A stretch of 64,000 bases of DNA from VRUE01 sp963697805. Lineage in GTDB: Bacteria; Actinomycetota; Thermoleophilia; Solirubrobacterales; 70-9. The stretch covers positions 1,116,001-1,180,000 of the forward strand of contig CAVOPB010000002.1 of NCBI GenBank assembly GCA_963697805.1, written 5' to 3'. This document shows, piece by piece, positions 37,540 through 45,480 of this stretch (the first letter of the stretch is position 1; every line of letters starts with the position of its first letter). The notes under the pieces were generated by a model. The model had not been told where the DNA came from. It ran no database searches and saw only the letters and a program-made list of their open reading frames with translations. The position numbers and the translations under genes were made by a program.

Positions 37540-37622
37540 TACGATCCTCTTTCGATGAGCGCGGAGCGAGCAAGCGTGCATCTCTGTCTCGTCGCGCAGC
37601 GAGCAAAGCGCGAGAAATTGTC

Positions 37623-38471
37623 ATGAATGAAGAGCGAGTTCCCGCTCCGGACCCCGAGGGGCCGACTCGCAAGCCGCTTGCGGAGGCGATCGAGGAGGCA
37701 ACGGTCCGGGCGCCGACCCGGGGCAACCGCAAGCTCGAGAGCTTCCTCTCGGCGGTGAACGAGGACGAGCAGGTCCGGACCTGGTGGTACATGGCCCAGG
37801 TCCATGCCGAACGACTGGGGATGTCGGACCACTCGTGGGTCCACATGCAGATCGTCCTCAACATCGCCCTGCGGCTGCTGCGGCTGCTGCTCAAGGCCGG
37901 AGTCGAGCCGTCCGTCGTCAGTGACCACGGACTGTCGGCCCGCGACGCCGAGGTCGTCGTCGCCGGGGGCGCGCTGCTGCACGACATCGGGATGTCGATC
38001 CACCGCAACGACCACGAGGCCTACAGCCTCTTCCTTGCCGCCGGCGCCCTTGACCGGTTGCTCGCCGACTCCTACCGCGAGCCCAAACGGACCGTAATCG
38101 CCTCGGAGATCCTCCACGCGATCATCGGCCACCGCCGCCGCGGCGAGCCCTACACCGTCGAGGCCGGTGTGGTCAGGGTCGCCGACGCGCTGGACATGGC
38201 CCAGGGCCGGATTCGGATCCCGCTCGAGGCCGGGCGCGAGGGCATCCACTCGATCTCCGCCGCGGCCGTCGACGAGGTCCGGATCGAGGCCGGGGAGGAG
38301 CGGGCCGTCCGGATCGAGATCGAGCTCAACAACTCGGCCGGGATCTTCCAGGTCGACGACCTGCTGGCGACGAAGATTCGCGGCACGCCGCTCGAGGGGC
38401 GGGTCGAAGTCGTCGCGAAGATCGAGGGGGAGAGCGAGAAACGCCTGCTCTCCGGGTTTACGCTCGAGTAG
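37623..38471 (+). CDS. HD domain protein (metal-dependent phosphohydrolase-like)
   Basis: A 282-residue protein. HSWVHMQIVLNIALRL (first His), GGALLHDIGMSIHRNDHEAY (His120-Asp121), IIGHRRRGEP and RVADALDMAQG (last Asp) form a likely HD site. The C-terminal third (about 205-282) is beta-rich and unlike known nucleases. HD proteins often hydrolyse cyclic or linear nucleotides or phosphate esters. The role here is unknown. Confidence 0.8.
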   Translation: MNEERVPAPDPEGPTRKPLAEAIEEATVRAPTRGNRKLESFLSAVNEDEQVRTWWYMAQVHAERLGMSDHSWVHMQIVLNIALRLLRLLLKAGVEPSVVSDHGLSARDAEVVVAGGALLHDIGMSIHRNDHEAYSLFLAAGALDRLLADSYREPKRTVIASEILHAIIGHRRRGEPYTVEAGVVRVADALDMAQGRIRIPLEAGREGIHSISAAAVDEVRIEAGEERAVRIEIELNNSAGIFQVDDLLATKIRGTPLEGRVEVVAKIEGESEKRLLSGFTLE

Positions 38472-38473
38472 GC

Positions 38474-38725
38474 CTAACCGAAGCGGTTGAGGTCGTACTG
38501 GCGCATTTCCTTGCGCTTCTCGAGCCTGCGCTGGATCAGCGAAAGGACGATCGGCAGGGCGGCGAAGAAGACGATCACGCCGAAGCAGAAGAAGGTGACG
38601 GTCTTATCGGTGAGCGGGCCCGCGAGCCCGGTCCCGTTCTCGGCGAGCGCCGCCGGGGCTGCGACGAGCGACAGGGCGAGCACTGTGATGAGTGCGGCGG
38701 CGAGGCGGGTGCGGCGCGGCGGCAT
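38474..38725 (-). CDS. Small exported or membrane protein
   Basis: An 83-residue protein from the ATG at 38725. The N-terminal segment (AAALITVLALSLVAAPAALA, residues 9-28) looks like a signal peptide, a short loop follows, then a membrane helix (FFCFGVIVFFAALPIVLSLI) and a basic tail RRLEKRKEMRQYDLNRFG. No family is recognised. It is divergent from uppP and convergent with the HD gene. Confidence 0.6.
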   Translation of the reverse strand: MPPRRTRLAAALITVLALSLVAAPAALAENGTGLAGPLTDKTVTFFCFGVIVFFAALPIVLSLIQRRLEKRKEMRQYDLNRFG

Positions 38726-38789
38726 GGTCACGCGCCGCAATCTAGCGCACCTGCAGGCGTGCCGCTGCGGCTCTCCGTAGGCTTGGCCG

Positions 38790-39626
38790 ATGGATTGGTG
38801 GGAAGCGGTTCTGTTCGGCGTGGTGGAGGGATTCACCGAGTTCCTGCCGATCTCGAGCACGGGCCACCTGACGGTCCTCGAGGTGCTTCTCAACCACCCG
38901 ACCGACGATCCCGAAATCACCGCCTTCACAGCGATCATCCAGTTCGGGGCAATCGCCGCGACCCTGGTCTTCCTCCGTCGCGATGTAGTCAGGCTGGCGG
39001 ATGCCTGGTTCCGCGGGCTCATGAACCCGGCCGCGCGCAACGCCGGCGACTACCGGTTCGCCTGGGCGGTGATCATCGGATCGATCCCGATCGTGATCGT
39101 CGGCATCGCCTTCAAGGACCAGATCGAGACGACGCTGCGAAGCCTCTGGTTCGTCGGCTGGGCGCTGATCCTGTGGAGCGGGGTGATGTGGTACGCCGAC
39201 AGCCGGGCCACGCTGCGCAGGCACGAGTCCGACGTCACCTGGCTCGACACCCTGATCATCGGCATCGTCCAGTGCGTGGCGCTGATTCCGGGTGTCTCGC
39301 GATCGGGGGCGACAATGTCCGCCGGCCTTCTGCGCGAAATCGATCGTGTCACGGTGACGCGACTGTCGTTCTTCCTCGCGATCCCGGCCCTGACCGGCGC
39401 CGCGATCCTCGAGGGGATCGGAGAATTCAGCAACATCTCGAGCGGGGTCGGGTGGGGCCCGACGATCGTCGCCACGGTTGTGAGCTTCGCCGTCGCCTTC
39501 GTCGCGATCGCCTGGCTGCTGCGCTACATCGCGCACCACAACTTCTCGATCTTCATCGCTTACCGGGTCGTCCTCGGCCTGCTGATTCTGATCCTGCTCG
39601 CCACCGGCATCCTCTCCTCGACCTGA
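38790..39626 (+). CDS. uppP: Undecaprenyl-diphosphatase UppP/BacA
   Basis: A 278-residue membrane enzyme with about eight helices. It dephosphorylates undecaprenyl pyrophosphate to recycle the lipid carrier for cell-wall polymers. Catalytic motifs EGFTEFLPISSTGHL (residues 12-26) and IPGVSRSGATMSAGL (about 167-181) are both intact. No operon partner. Confidence 0.95.
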   Translation: MDWWEAVLFGVVEGFTEFLPISSTGHLTVLEVLLNHPTDDPEITAFTAIIQFGAIAATLVFLRRDVVRLADAWFRGLMNPAARNAGDYRFAWAVIIGSIPIVIVGIAFKDQIETTLRSLWFVGWALILWSGVMWYADSRATLRRHESDVTWLDTLIIGIVQCVALIPGVSRSGATMSAGLLREIDRVTVTRLSFFLAIPALTGAAILEGIGEFSNISSGVGWGPTIVATVVSFAVAFVAIAWLLRYIAHHNFSIFIAYRVVLGLLILILLATGILSST

Positions 39627-39775
39627 GATTCACGGCGCCGAGCATGGGCGCTCCGTCCCGGTCGATCTTGCTCTCACAAGTCACGGCAGATGCCCGGCAT
39701 GGCGGACGCGGGAGCGAGGCCCGGTCCATCTCTGTCGTTCCCGTGGCCGAGCGGGAGCGGAGCACATCCGGCTCT

Positions 39776-39812
39776 ATAAAAAGCGAACGGCCCGGGGCAG
39801 TGGGCCGTTCGC
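39776..39812 (-). terminator. Orphan minus-strand intrinsic terminator
   Basis: GCGAACGGCCC (39783-39793), 8-nt loop, GGGCCGTTCGC (39802-39812). On the minus strand the stem is followed by TTTTTATAG, the classical intrinsic-terminator tail; on the plus strand no T run follows. There is no minus-strand gene upstream of it (to the right), because 40.0-61.5 kb is transcribed to the right. Confidence 0.7.
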
Positions 39813-39926
39813 GGGGAGACAGAGAGGAGTCTCGTGAGGGCATGAGTGTCGCGCGGAGGGATGGGCCGGGAGTGAATATCCGGAGAATCCGGGCGGCGGC
39901 CTTTTGCCCAATTTGGGCCCGGGAAC
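39783..39926 (-). ncRNA. Candidate small RNA upstream of the response regulator gene
   Basis: Inferred from the orphan minus-strand terminator and the Pho-box-like repeat (39927-39944) that reads TTCACAG-N4-TTCACAG on the minus strand. The implied transcript would be roughly 100-140 nt and has C/T-rich, unpaired-looking segments such as CTCCTCTCTGTCTCC. No convincing -10 is visible close to the repeat, so this stays a candidate. Confidence 0.3.
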
Positions 39927-39944
39927 CTGTGAAAATTCTGTGAA
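39927..39944 (-). promoter_or_regulatory. Pho-box-like direct repeat A
   Basis: CTGTGAA at 39927-39933 and 39938-39944 on the plus strand (TTCACAG twice on the minus strand), 11 bp apart. 11-bp spacing is the hallmark of PhoB/PhoP-family operators. It is about 95 nt before the regulator start codon and may act in either direction. Confidence 0.55.
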
Positions 39945-39982
39945 CGCAGGCACTTCCGCGGGGGGCCGCCGCAGTGGATGCG

Positions 39983-39988
39983 TACAAT
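39983..39988 (+). promoter_or_regulatory. Predicted -10 element of the response regulator gene
   Basis: TACAAT, 50 nt before GTG 40039, in the same GTACAATCGAC context as the ssrA -10. No clear -35 lies upstream. Confidence 0.4.
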
Positions 39989-40038
39989 CGACCCGCCTCG
40001 TGCCCAGCGACGCACAGGCCTCGCAGAAGTGTGCTCAC

Positions 40039-40830
40039 GTGAATAATCAGCAGACCATCAGGCTCGCGGTCATCGACGACGACAGTGGCTTTGTCACCGT
40101 GTTGTCGAAACGCACCGAGGCAGCGGGCTGGCAGCAGCGCACCCTCGCCGGGGCGATCCCGCCCGAGGAGCTGGTCGCGATGAAGCTCAACGCGCTCCTG
40201 CTCGACCCCACGGTGCTGGGGGAAGACGGCTGGAGCTACTTGGAGCGGGTCTGCGGGATGCTGCCCGACCTCGGCGTGATCGTCTGCACCGAACGCTCGA
40301 CGGTTGCCCAGCGGGTTCGGGGCCTGCGCCTCGGCGTCGACGACTGGGTTGGGAAGCCCTGCCACCCCGAAGAGGTCGTGGCGAGGATCGAGGCGGTGCT
40401 GCGCCGCCGCCGTCGTTCGCGTCCCCAGCTGGAGACCGGGCCGGTCGTGGCCGGAGAGTTGGAGATCCGCGCCGATCGCTTCCAGGCGTTCGTCGCCGGC
40501 GGCAGCCTCGACCTGACCCGCCGGGAGTTCGAGCTCCTGCAGCTGCTCGCCGACTCCGAAGGCCAGGTCCTGGAGCGCGAGGCGATCTACCAGCGTGTCT
40601 GGGGATACGCGATGGCGCACGGAGATCGCTCGGTCGACGTCTTCATCCGCAAGCTGCGCCAGAAGCTCGAGAAGCGCTCGCCCGGCTGGCACTACATCCA
40701 CACCCACTTCGGGGTCGGCTACAGATTCGACCCCGAATCGGTCGCCGGCGGCGACGTCGAGCCGACCCCCGCGGCCGAGCCGGTCGCGGACCTGCTCGCC
40801 GCCAAGCGCGAACGAGCCGTCGCCTCCTAG
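40039..40830 (+). CDS. PhoB/PhoP-type response regulator (OmpR family)
   Basis: A 263-residue regulator from GTG 40039. Receiver domain: LAVIDDDSGF (acidic pocket), LLLDPTVLGEDGW (likely phospho-Asp) and VGKPCHPEEVV (conserved Lys). The winged-helix output domain has LDLTRREFELLQLLADSEGQ, REAIYQRVWGY and RSVDVFIRKLRQKL, ending in GVGYRFDPE. A 30-residue Pro/Glu/Ala tail follows. Position before the pst genes and the nearby 11-bp repeats make it a phosphate regulator candidate. No cognate histidine kinase is seen in the window. Confidence 0.85.
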   Translation: MNNQQTIRLAVIDDDSGFVTVLSKRTEAAGWQQRTLAGAIPPEELVAMKLNALLLDPTVLGEDGWSYLERVCGMLPDLGVIVCTERSTVAQRVRGLRLGVDDWVGKPCHPEEVVARIEAVLRRRRRSRPQLETGPVVAGELEIRADRFQAFVAGGSLDLTRREFELLQLLADSEGQVLEREAIYQRVWGYAMAHGDRSVDVFIRKLRQKLEKRSPGWHYIHTHFGVGYRFDPESVAGGDVEPTPAAEPVADLLAAKRERAVAS

Positions 40831-40836
40831 CACGGG

Positions 40837-40875
40837 CTTTACAAGCCGTTCACAGGAGCTTCACGCTGAGATAAC
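40837..40875 (+). promoter_or_regulatory. Pho-box-like repeats B with -10 candidate
   Basis: Three 11-mers in a row: CTTTACAAGCC (40837-40847), GTTCACAGGAG (40848-40858) and CTTCACGCTGA (40859-40869). GATAAC (40870-40875) could be the -10, 11 nt beyond the second unit. The winged-helix gene starts at 40912. Confidence 0.6.
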
Positions 40876-40911
40876 CGCTGCGTCGCCGCGCAGCGCAATG
40901 CTCGATCGGCG

Positions 40912-41238
40912 ATGGTCGGCGATACCGGACGGATCGAAGCGAACTCCGCGCGCCTCGAGATCAGGCCCGAGGAGCACGCTGCCCTGGTCGACGGACGGCC
41001 GCTGCGACTGACGGTGAGGGAGCTGCAGATGCTGAGCACCCTCGCGGCCCACCCGCAGCGGATCATGACCCGCGAGGAGCTCTATGCCGAGATCTGGGGC
41101 GGGGAGCCGCGCCGCGACGATCGTTCCGTCGACGTCTATGTCAGCCGCCTGCGGTCGAAGCTCGGCGAAGCGCTGCCGGGGATGAACCTGATCCATACGC
41201 ACAACGGGATCGGCTACCGGTTCTCGCCCGACGGCTGA
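40912..41238 (+). CDS. Receiver-less OmpR/PhoB-type winged-helix protein
   Basis: A 108-residue protein consisting almost only of the OmpR-family DNA-binding domain: LRLTVRELQMLSTLAAHPQR, MTREELYAEIWGGEPR, DDRSVDVYVSRLRSKLGEAL and NGIGYRFSPDG. There is no receiver domain. It has its own Pho-box-like repeats and lies between the response regulator and pstS. It may fine-tune or compete at Pho operators, independent of phosphorylation; this is inference. Confidence 0.8.
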   Translation: MVGDTGRIEANSARLEIRPEEHAALVDGRPLRLTVRELQMLSTLAAHPQRIMTREELYAEIWGGEPRRDDRSVDVYVSRLRSKLGEALPGMNLIHTHNGIGYRFSPDG

Positions 41239-41245
41239 GCCAGTG

Positions 41246-41267
41246 CCTTTTACATCTTTTTTACATT
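41246..41267 (+). promoter_or_regulatory. Pho-box-like direct repeat C upstream of pstS
   Basis: TTTACAT at 41249-41255 and 41260-41266, 11 bp apart (CCTTTTACATC then TTTTTTACATT). A possible -10 is TAACAA (41283-41288). pstS starts at 41373. Confidence 0.6.
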
Positions 41268-41372
41268 CCCGACACAGGCAAGTAACAAGCTGTTCGGCAG
41301 CCGCTGAGAGTGTGGCGACCGAAGGCGGCCGAGGGCCGGCAAGCGGTTTGAACCTAACCAGAAGGAGACAGT

Positions 41373-42470
41373 GTGACTAGCTCTAAGTGGCTCATGGTCA
41401 TCGCCTCCGCATGCATCCTGGCGTTCGGGGTGGCGGCCTGCGGCAGCGATAGCAACAGCGGTGGCGGTTCCTCGGGAGAAATCTCGGGCGAAATCGCGGG
41501 AGCCGGCTCGACCGCGCAGGAGGCGGCCCAGGAAGCGTGGCGCGCCGAATTCGTCAGCGAAAACTCCGACGCGACGATCTCCTATGACCCCGTCGGGTCA
41601 GGTGGCGGGCGCGAACAGTTCATCGCCGGCGGCGTCGCCTACGCGGGAAGCGACGCGGCCCTGGAAGAAGAAGAAGGCGAACTGAAGAAGGCGATGGACC
41701 GCTGTGGACCGGGTGAAGTGGTCGAGGTCCCGACGTACGTCTCGCCGATCGCGATCATCTACAACCTCGAAGGGGTCGAAGAACTGAACCTCGACGCCGA
41801 AACCGTCGCCAGGATCTTCAACCAGGAAATCACCACCTGGAACGACCCGGCGATCGCCAAGCTCAATAAAGGCGTCGAACTGCCCGACACCCGCATCACC
41901 CCGGTGAATCGCTCCGACGAGTCCGGGACGACGGAGAACTTCACCGACTACCTCTCCCAGGTCGTCCCGAGCATCTGGAAGTACGAAGTCAGCGGCGACT
42001 GGCCGGTCAAGGGAGGCGAGGCCGCGGACGGCACCTCCGGTGTCGTCGAAGCGGTCAGCGCCGGCGACGGCGCGATCGGCTACGCCGATGCCAGCCAGGC
42101 CGGCGAACTCGGCATCGCCAAGATCAAGGTCGGCAGCGAATTCGCCGAACCGACCCCCGAGGCCGCGGCGAAGGTCCTCGAGGAGTCGCCGGAAGCCAAG
42201 GACCTGGCCAAGGACCCCTACATGTTCCCGTTCGAAGTCGATCGGAAAACCGAATCCCAGGGCGTCTACCCGATCATCCTGGTCTCCTACATGCTCGCCT
42301 GCACGAAATACGATTCCTCTTCGGAAGCGGCGATCGTGAAGGCCTATCTCGAATACGTGATAAGCGCCGAAGGCCAGGAAGTGGCGGCCGAAAACGCCGG
42401 CTCGGCGCCGCTCTCGAGTGCCCTGACCAAGAAGATCGAGCCGGCCGTCGAAGCGATCGAAACCTCGTAA
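41373..42470 (+). CDS. pstS: Phosphate ABC transporter substrate-binding lipoprotein PstS
   Basis: A 365-residue protein from GTG 41373 (GAAGGAGA ribosome-binding site). A lipoprotein signal ends FGVAAC, Cys22 being the lipid-attached residue; a Ser/Gly-rich linker follows. IAGAGSTAQEAAQEAW, PVGSGGGREQFIAGGVAYAGSD, NQEITTWNDPAI and RSDESGTTENFTDYL contact phosphate in this family. It captures phosphate outside the cell for the Pst transporter. Glutamate codons are strongly GAA-biased compared with neighbouring cytosolic genes. Confidence 0.96.
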   Translation: MTSSKWLMVIASACILAFGVAACGSDSNSGGGSSGEISGEIAGAGSTAQEAAQEAWRAEFVSENSDATISYDPVGSGGGREQFIAGGVAYAGSDAALEEEEGELKKAMDRCGPGEVVEVPTYVSPIAIIYNLEGVEELNLDAETVARIFNQEITTWNDPAIAKLNKGVELPDTRITPVNRSDESGTTENFTDYLSQVVPSIWKYEVSGDWPVKGGEAADGTSGVVEAVSAGDGAIGYADASQAGELGIAKIKVGSEFAEPTPEAAAKVLEESPEAKDLAKDPYMFPFEVDRKTESQGVYPIILVSYMLACTKYDSSSEAAIVKAYLEYVISAEGQEVAAENAGSAPLSSALTKKIEPAVEAIETS

Positions 42471-42485
42471 CGACGTTGGAGTCCA

Positions 42486-42530
42486 CGCGCACAACGGGGC
42501 CCCGCCGAGCACGGCGGGGCCCTGTGCGCG
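42486..42530 (+). terminator. Long hairpin between pstS and pstC
   Basis: CGCGCACA (42486-42493) pairs with TGTGCGCG (42523-42530), and inside it GGGCCCCGCCG (42497-42507) pairs with CGGCGGGGCCC (42512-42522) over a 4-nt loop. It lies 16 nt after the pstS stop and 21 nt before the pstC ATG. It may be a partial terminator or 3' stabiliser giving more PstS than permease. Confidence 0.7.
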
Positions 42531-42550
42531 CTTGCCGCCGGTCCTGATTC

Positions 42551-43507
42551 ATGGCGGCACACACCGACACCACCACCAACGCCGGCCAGATCCTCGCCTC
42601 GGCATCCGGCGGGCGTCGGCGGGTCGGCGACCGCGTCTTCTCGAACCTTGCTGTCGCGGCGGGGGTGACGATTCTCGCCCTCCTCGCCGGGGTGGCGGTC
42701 TTCCTCGTCTGGGAATCGATGCCGGCGATCACCGCCGACTCGGCGAAGCTGCCCGAAGGCAAGAGCCTCGTCGACTACATTGCGCCGCTTGCTTTCGGGA
42801 CCGTGCTGGCGGCGACGCTCGCCGTCGTCTTCGCCGTGCCCCTTGCGGTCGCGGTCGCGCTCTTCATCAGCCACATCGCCCCGAAACGGCTCGTCCTCGT
42901 CCTCGGCTTCTTCGTCGACCTGCTCGCCGCGGTGCCGAGCGTGGTCTACGGGCTCTGGGGAATCTTCGTCCTCGGCCCGGCCGCCGTCCCGGTGCTCGAA
43001 TGGCTCGAACGGAAGCTCGGCTTCATCCCGTTCTTCGAGGGGCCGGCATCGGCCACCGGCCGGACGATGCTGGTCGCCGGGATCGTCCTCACGGTGATGA
43101 TCCTTCCGATCGTCTCGGCGGTCGCCCGTGAGGTCTTCTCGCAAACACCGCGAAAGCTCCAGGAGGCCGCGCTGGCGCTCGGTGCCACTCGCTGGGAGAT
43201 GATCCGAATGACGGTCCTTCCGTTCGGGAAATCGTCGGTGATCAGCGGCGCGATGCTCGGTCTCGGCCGGGCGCTCGGCGAGACGATGGCGGTCGCGATC
43301 GTCCTCTCGGTCTCCGGCATCGTCACCTTCAACCTGATCAGCCAGTCCAACCCTTCGACGATCGCGGCCAACATCGCGCTCGATTTCCCGGAGTCCTCGG
43401 GCGTCGCGATCAACACCCTGATCGCGTCCGGCCTGGTGCTGTTCGCGATCACCCTCGTCGTCAACCTGATCGCGCGGGCAATCATGTCCCGCCAGACGTT
43501 CGAATAG
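42551..43507 (+). CDS. pstC: Phosphate ABC transporter permease PstC
   Basis: A 318-residue permease with about six membrane helices. It has AAVPSVVYGLWGIFVLGPA, the cytoplasmic EAALALGATRWEMIRMTVLP loop that contacts the ATPase, GLGRALGETMAVAIVLS and C-terminal helices ending in IARAIMSRQTFE. With PstA it forms the phosphate channel. Complete and undamaged. pstA follows after the TAG with an immediate ATG at 43508. Confidence 0.95.
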   Translation: MAAHTDTTTNAGQILASASGGRRRVGDRVFSNLAVAAGVTILALLAGVAVFLVWESMPAITADSAKLPEGKSLVDYIAPLAFGTVLAATLAVVFAVPLAVAVALFISHIAPKRLVLVLGFFVDLLAAVPSVVYGLWGIFVLGPAAVPVLEWLERKLGFIPFFEGPASATGRTMLVAGIVLTVMILPIVSAVAREVFSQTPRKLQEAALALGATRWEMIRMTVLPFGKSSVISGAMLGLGRALGETMAVAIVLSVSGIVTFNLISQSNPSTIAANIALDFPESSGVAINTLIASGLVLFAITLVVNLIARAIMSRQTFE

Positions 43508-44576
43508 ATGGAGGGCCGGGTCGACACTCAATCGCCGCTCGTCTCCAGCGAGCTACGCGCCGGCACCCTGCCGAGCTGGGCTCCCTACGGGGTCATCGCC
43601 GGCTCGGCTCTGTTCTCGGCCCTGGCCCTGCTCGCGACCGGCGCCTTCAGCATCGCCCTGCTGCTGGTCTTCGCGACGATCGTGTCCTGCATCGCGATCT
43701 ACGCCTGGTCGCGCGCCGTCGAGGGGTCGCGGAGGGCATTCGATCGCCTCGCCACCTTCGCGATCATCGCCGCCTTCGGCCTCGCGCTGATCCCCCTGGT
43801 ATCGCTGCTCTACCAGGTGACGAAGCGGGGGCTGCCGGGGTTCGACTGGGAGTTCCTCACCGGCGAGCCGCGCGGCATCATCGGCGGCGGCGGCGCCTAC
43901 CACGCGATCGTCGGCACGCTCGTGATCACCGCCGTGGCGTCGCTGATCTCGGTGCCGATCGGGATCATGGCCGCGATCTACCTGATTGAGTACGGGCGAA
44001 GGCAAACTGCGCCGGGCGCTCGACCTTCTTCGTCGACGTGATGACCGGCATCCCGTCGATCGTCGCCGGCCTGTTCGCCTACGCCCTGTTCGTGCTCTTC
44101 TTCGGCCCCGGAATCCGGCTCGGGTGATCGGGCGCGGTCGCGCTGTCGGTGCTGATGATCCCGATCGTGGTCCGCTCCACCGAGGAGATGCTGAAGATCG
44201 TCCCGAACGACCTGCGCGAGGCGTCGTACGCGCTCGGCGTGCCGAAGTGGCGCACGATCGTCAAGGTGGTGCTGCCGACCGCGATCGCCGGCATCATCAC
44301 CGGCGTCATGCTCGCGATCGCCCGGGTCATCGGCGAGACCGCGCCGCTGCTGGTGATCGACCGGCGTGATCGACTCGATCAACACCAACCCGTTCGACGG
44401 GCGGATGAGAACCTGCCCGTCTACATCTACAGCGAGTACAGGCCAGCCGGGCGTGCCAAACAGGCCTCGTACGACCGGGCCTGGGCGGCGGCGCTGACGC
44501 TGATCGCTATCGTGATGGTGCTCAACCTCGTGGCCCGGCTCGTTTACCGGCGATACAAAACGGAGATCAGGTCGCC
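43508..44576 (+). pseudogene. pstA: Phosphate ABC transporter permease PstA, frameshifted
   Basis: The N-terminal 157 codons are clean, then near-single-base insertions at about 43999 and 44021 put the frame out; the third frame reads FFVDVMTGIPSIVAGLFAYAL. An in-frame TGA at 44125-44127 follows RLG where the family has an aromatic residue, so TGG to TGA is likely. PIVVRSTEEMLKIVPNDLRE and EASYALGVPKWRTIVKVVLP, and the C-terminal RAWAAALTLIAIVMVLNLVA, stay conserved, and a compensating insertion/deletion pair lies near 44360 and 44415. The true stop near 44570 is not clear. Looks like sequencing error or very recent damage, since motifs are intact. Confidence 0.8.
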
Positions 44577-45480
44577 ATGGTGGAAAGGAACAGAGCGATG
44601 GTCGTCCGACAGGACCAGGGCTCGGAGCCGAGGTGCCGGCGCCGGAGCGACCGAAGCGAGTCCGGCGTTGCGACGGACTCGAGATCCCATGGCCAAGCAG
44701 CATCGACGTCGGATCCGGACCTGAACATCTACTACGGCGACTTCCTCGCCGTCGAGGACGTCAACATGACGATCGAGCCGCGCATCGGTCACGGCGCTCA
44801 TCGGGTCCGTCCGGCTGCGGCAAGTCGACCTTCCTGCGCATCGCTCAACCGGATGCACGAGGTGATCCCCGGCGCGCGGGTCGAGGGCAAGGTGCTGCTC
44901 GACGGCCAGGACATCTACGCGCCCGGACGTCGACCCGGTCAACGTGCGCCGGCAGATCGGCATGGTCTTCCAGCGGCCGAACCCGTTCCCGACGATGTCG
45001 ATCTACGACAACGTGCTCGCCGGCCTCGCGCTGAACGTCGGGCCGGGTCAAGAAGTCCGAGCTGGACGAGATCGTCGAGCGGTCGCTGCGCGGCGCGAAC
45101 CTCTGGAACGAGGTCAAGGACCGGCTCGACAAGCCGGGCTCCGGCCTCTCCGGCGGCCAGCAGCAGCGGCTGTGCATCGCCCGCGCGATCGCCGTCGAGC
45201 CGGAGGTGCTGCTGATGGACGAGCCCTGCTCGGCGCTCGACCCGATCTCGACCCTGGCGATCGAGGACCTGATCCACGAGCTGAAGAGCAGACTACACGA
45301 TCGTGATCGTCACCCACAACATGCAGCAGGCCGCGCGGGTCGAGCGACAACACCGCGTTCTTCAACCTCGAGGCATCCGGCAAGCCGGGCCACCTGGTCG
45401 AGATCGACGCGACCAAGACGATCTTCACCAACCCGACCGAGAAGGCGACCGAGGACTACGTCTCCGGGCGCTTCGGCTGA
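44577..45480 (+). pseudogene. pstB: Phosphate ABC transporter ATP-binding protein PstB, frameshifted
   Basis: Seven or more single-base insertions (near 44785, 44809, 44839, 44931, 45046, 45292 and 45342) break a recognisable ATPase. Read across frames it shows YYGDFLAVEDVNMTIE, GPSGCGKSTF (Walker A), RRQIGMVFQRPNPFP (Q-loop), LSGGQQQRLCIARAIA, LLMDEPCSALDPI (Walker B) and VIVTHNMQQAARV. The N-terminal 45 residues are not clear. The stop TGA (45478-45480) shares one base with the phoU start. Codons between the insertions are perfectly conserved. Confidence 0.82.

Larger units (their letters stand above)
39627..40038. other. 412-nt spacer: orphan terminator, short ORF, Pho-like repeats, -10 element
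   Basis: The gap between uppP and the response regulator gene has no long gene. It holds a terminator-like hairpin oriented for the minus strand (39776-39812), a possible 33-codon plus-strand ORF (ATG 39841 to TGA 39943, unconfirmed), an 11-bp-spaced repeat (39927-39944) and a TACAAT -10 candidate (39983-39988). These are listed separately where supported. Confidence 0.6.

Noticed and set aside
44125..44127. UGA read as tryptophan in pstA
   Set aside because: Other genes use TGA as an ordinary stop, for example ftsE, pstB and ppk, and prfB carries a working RF2 site that depends on TGA stopping. A base error or mutation is simpler.
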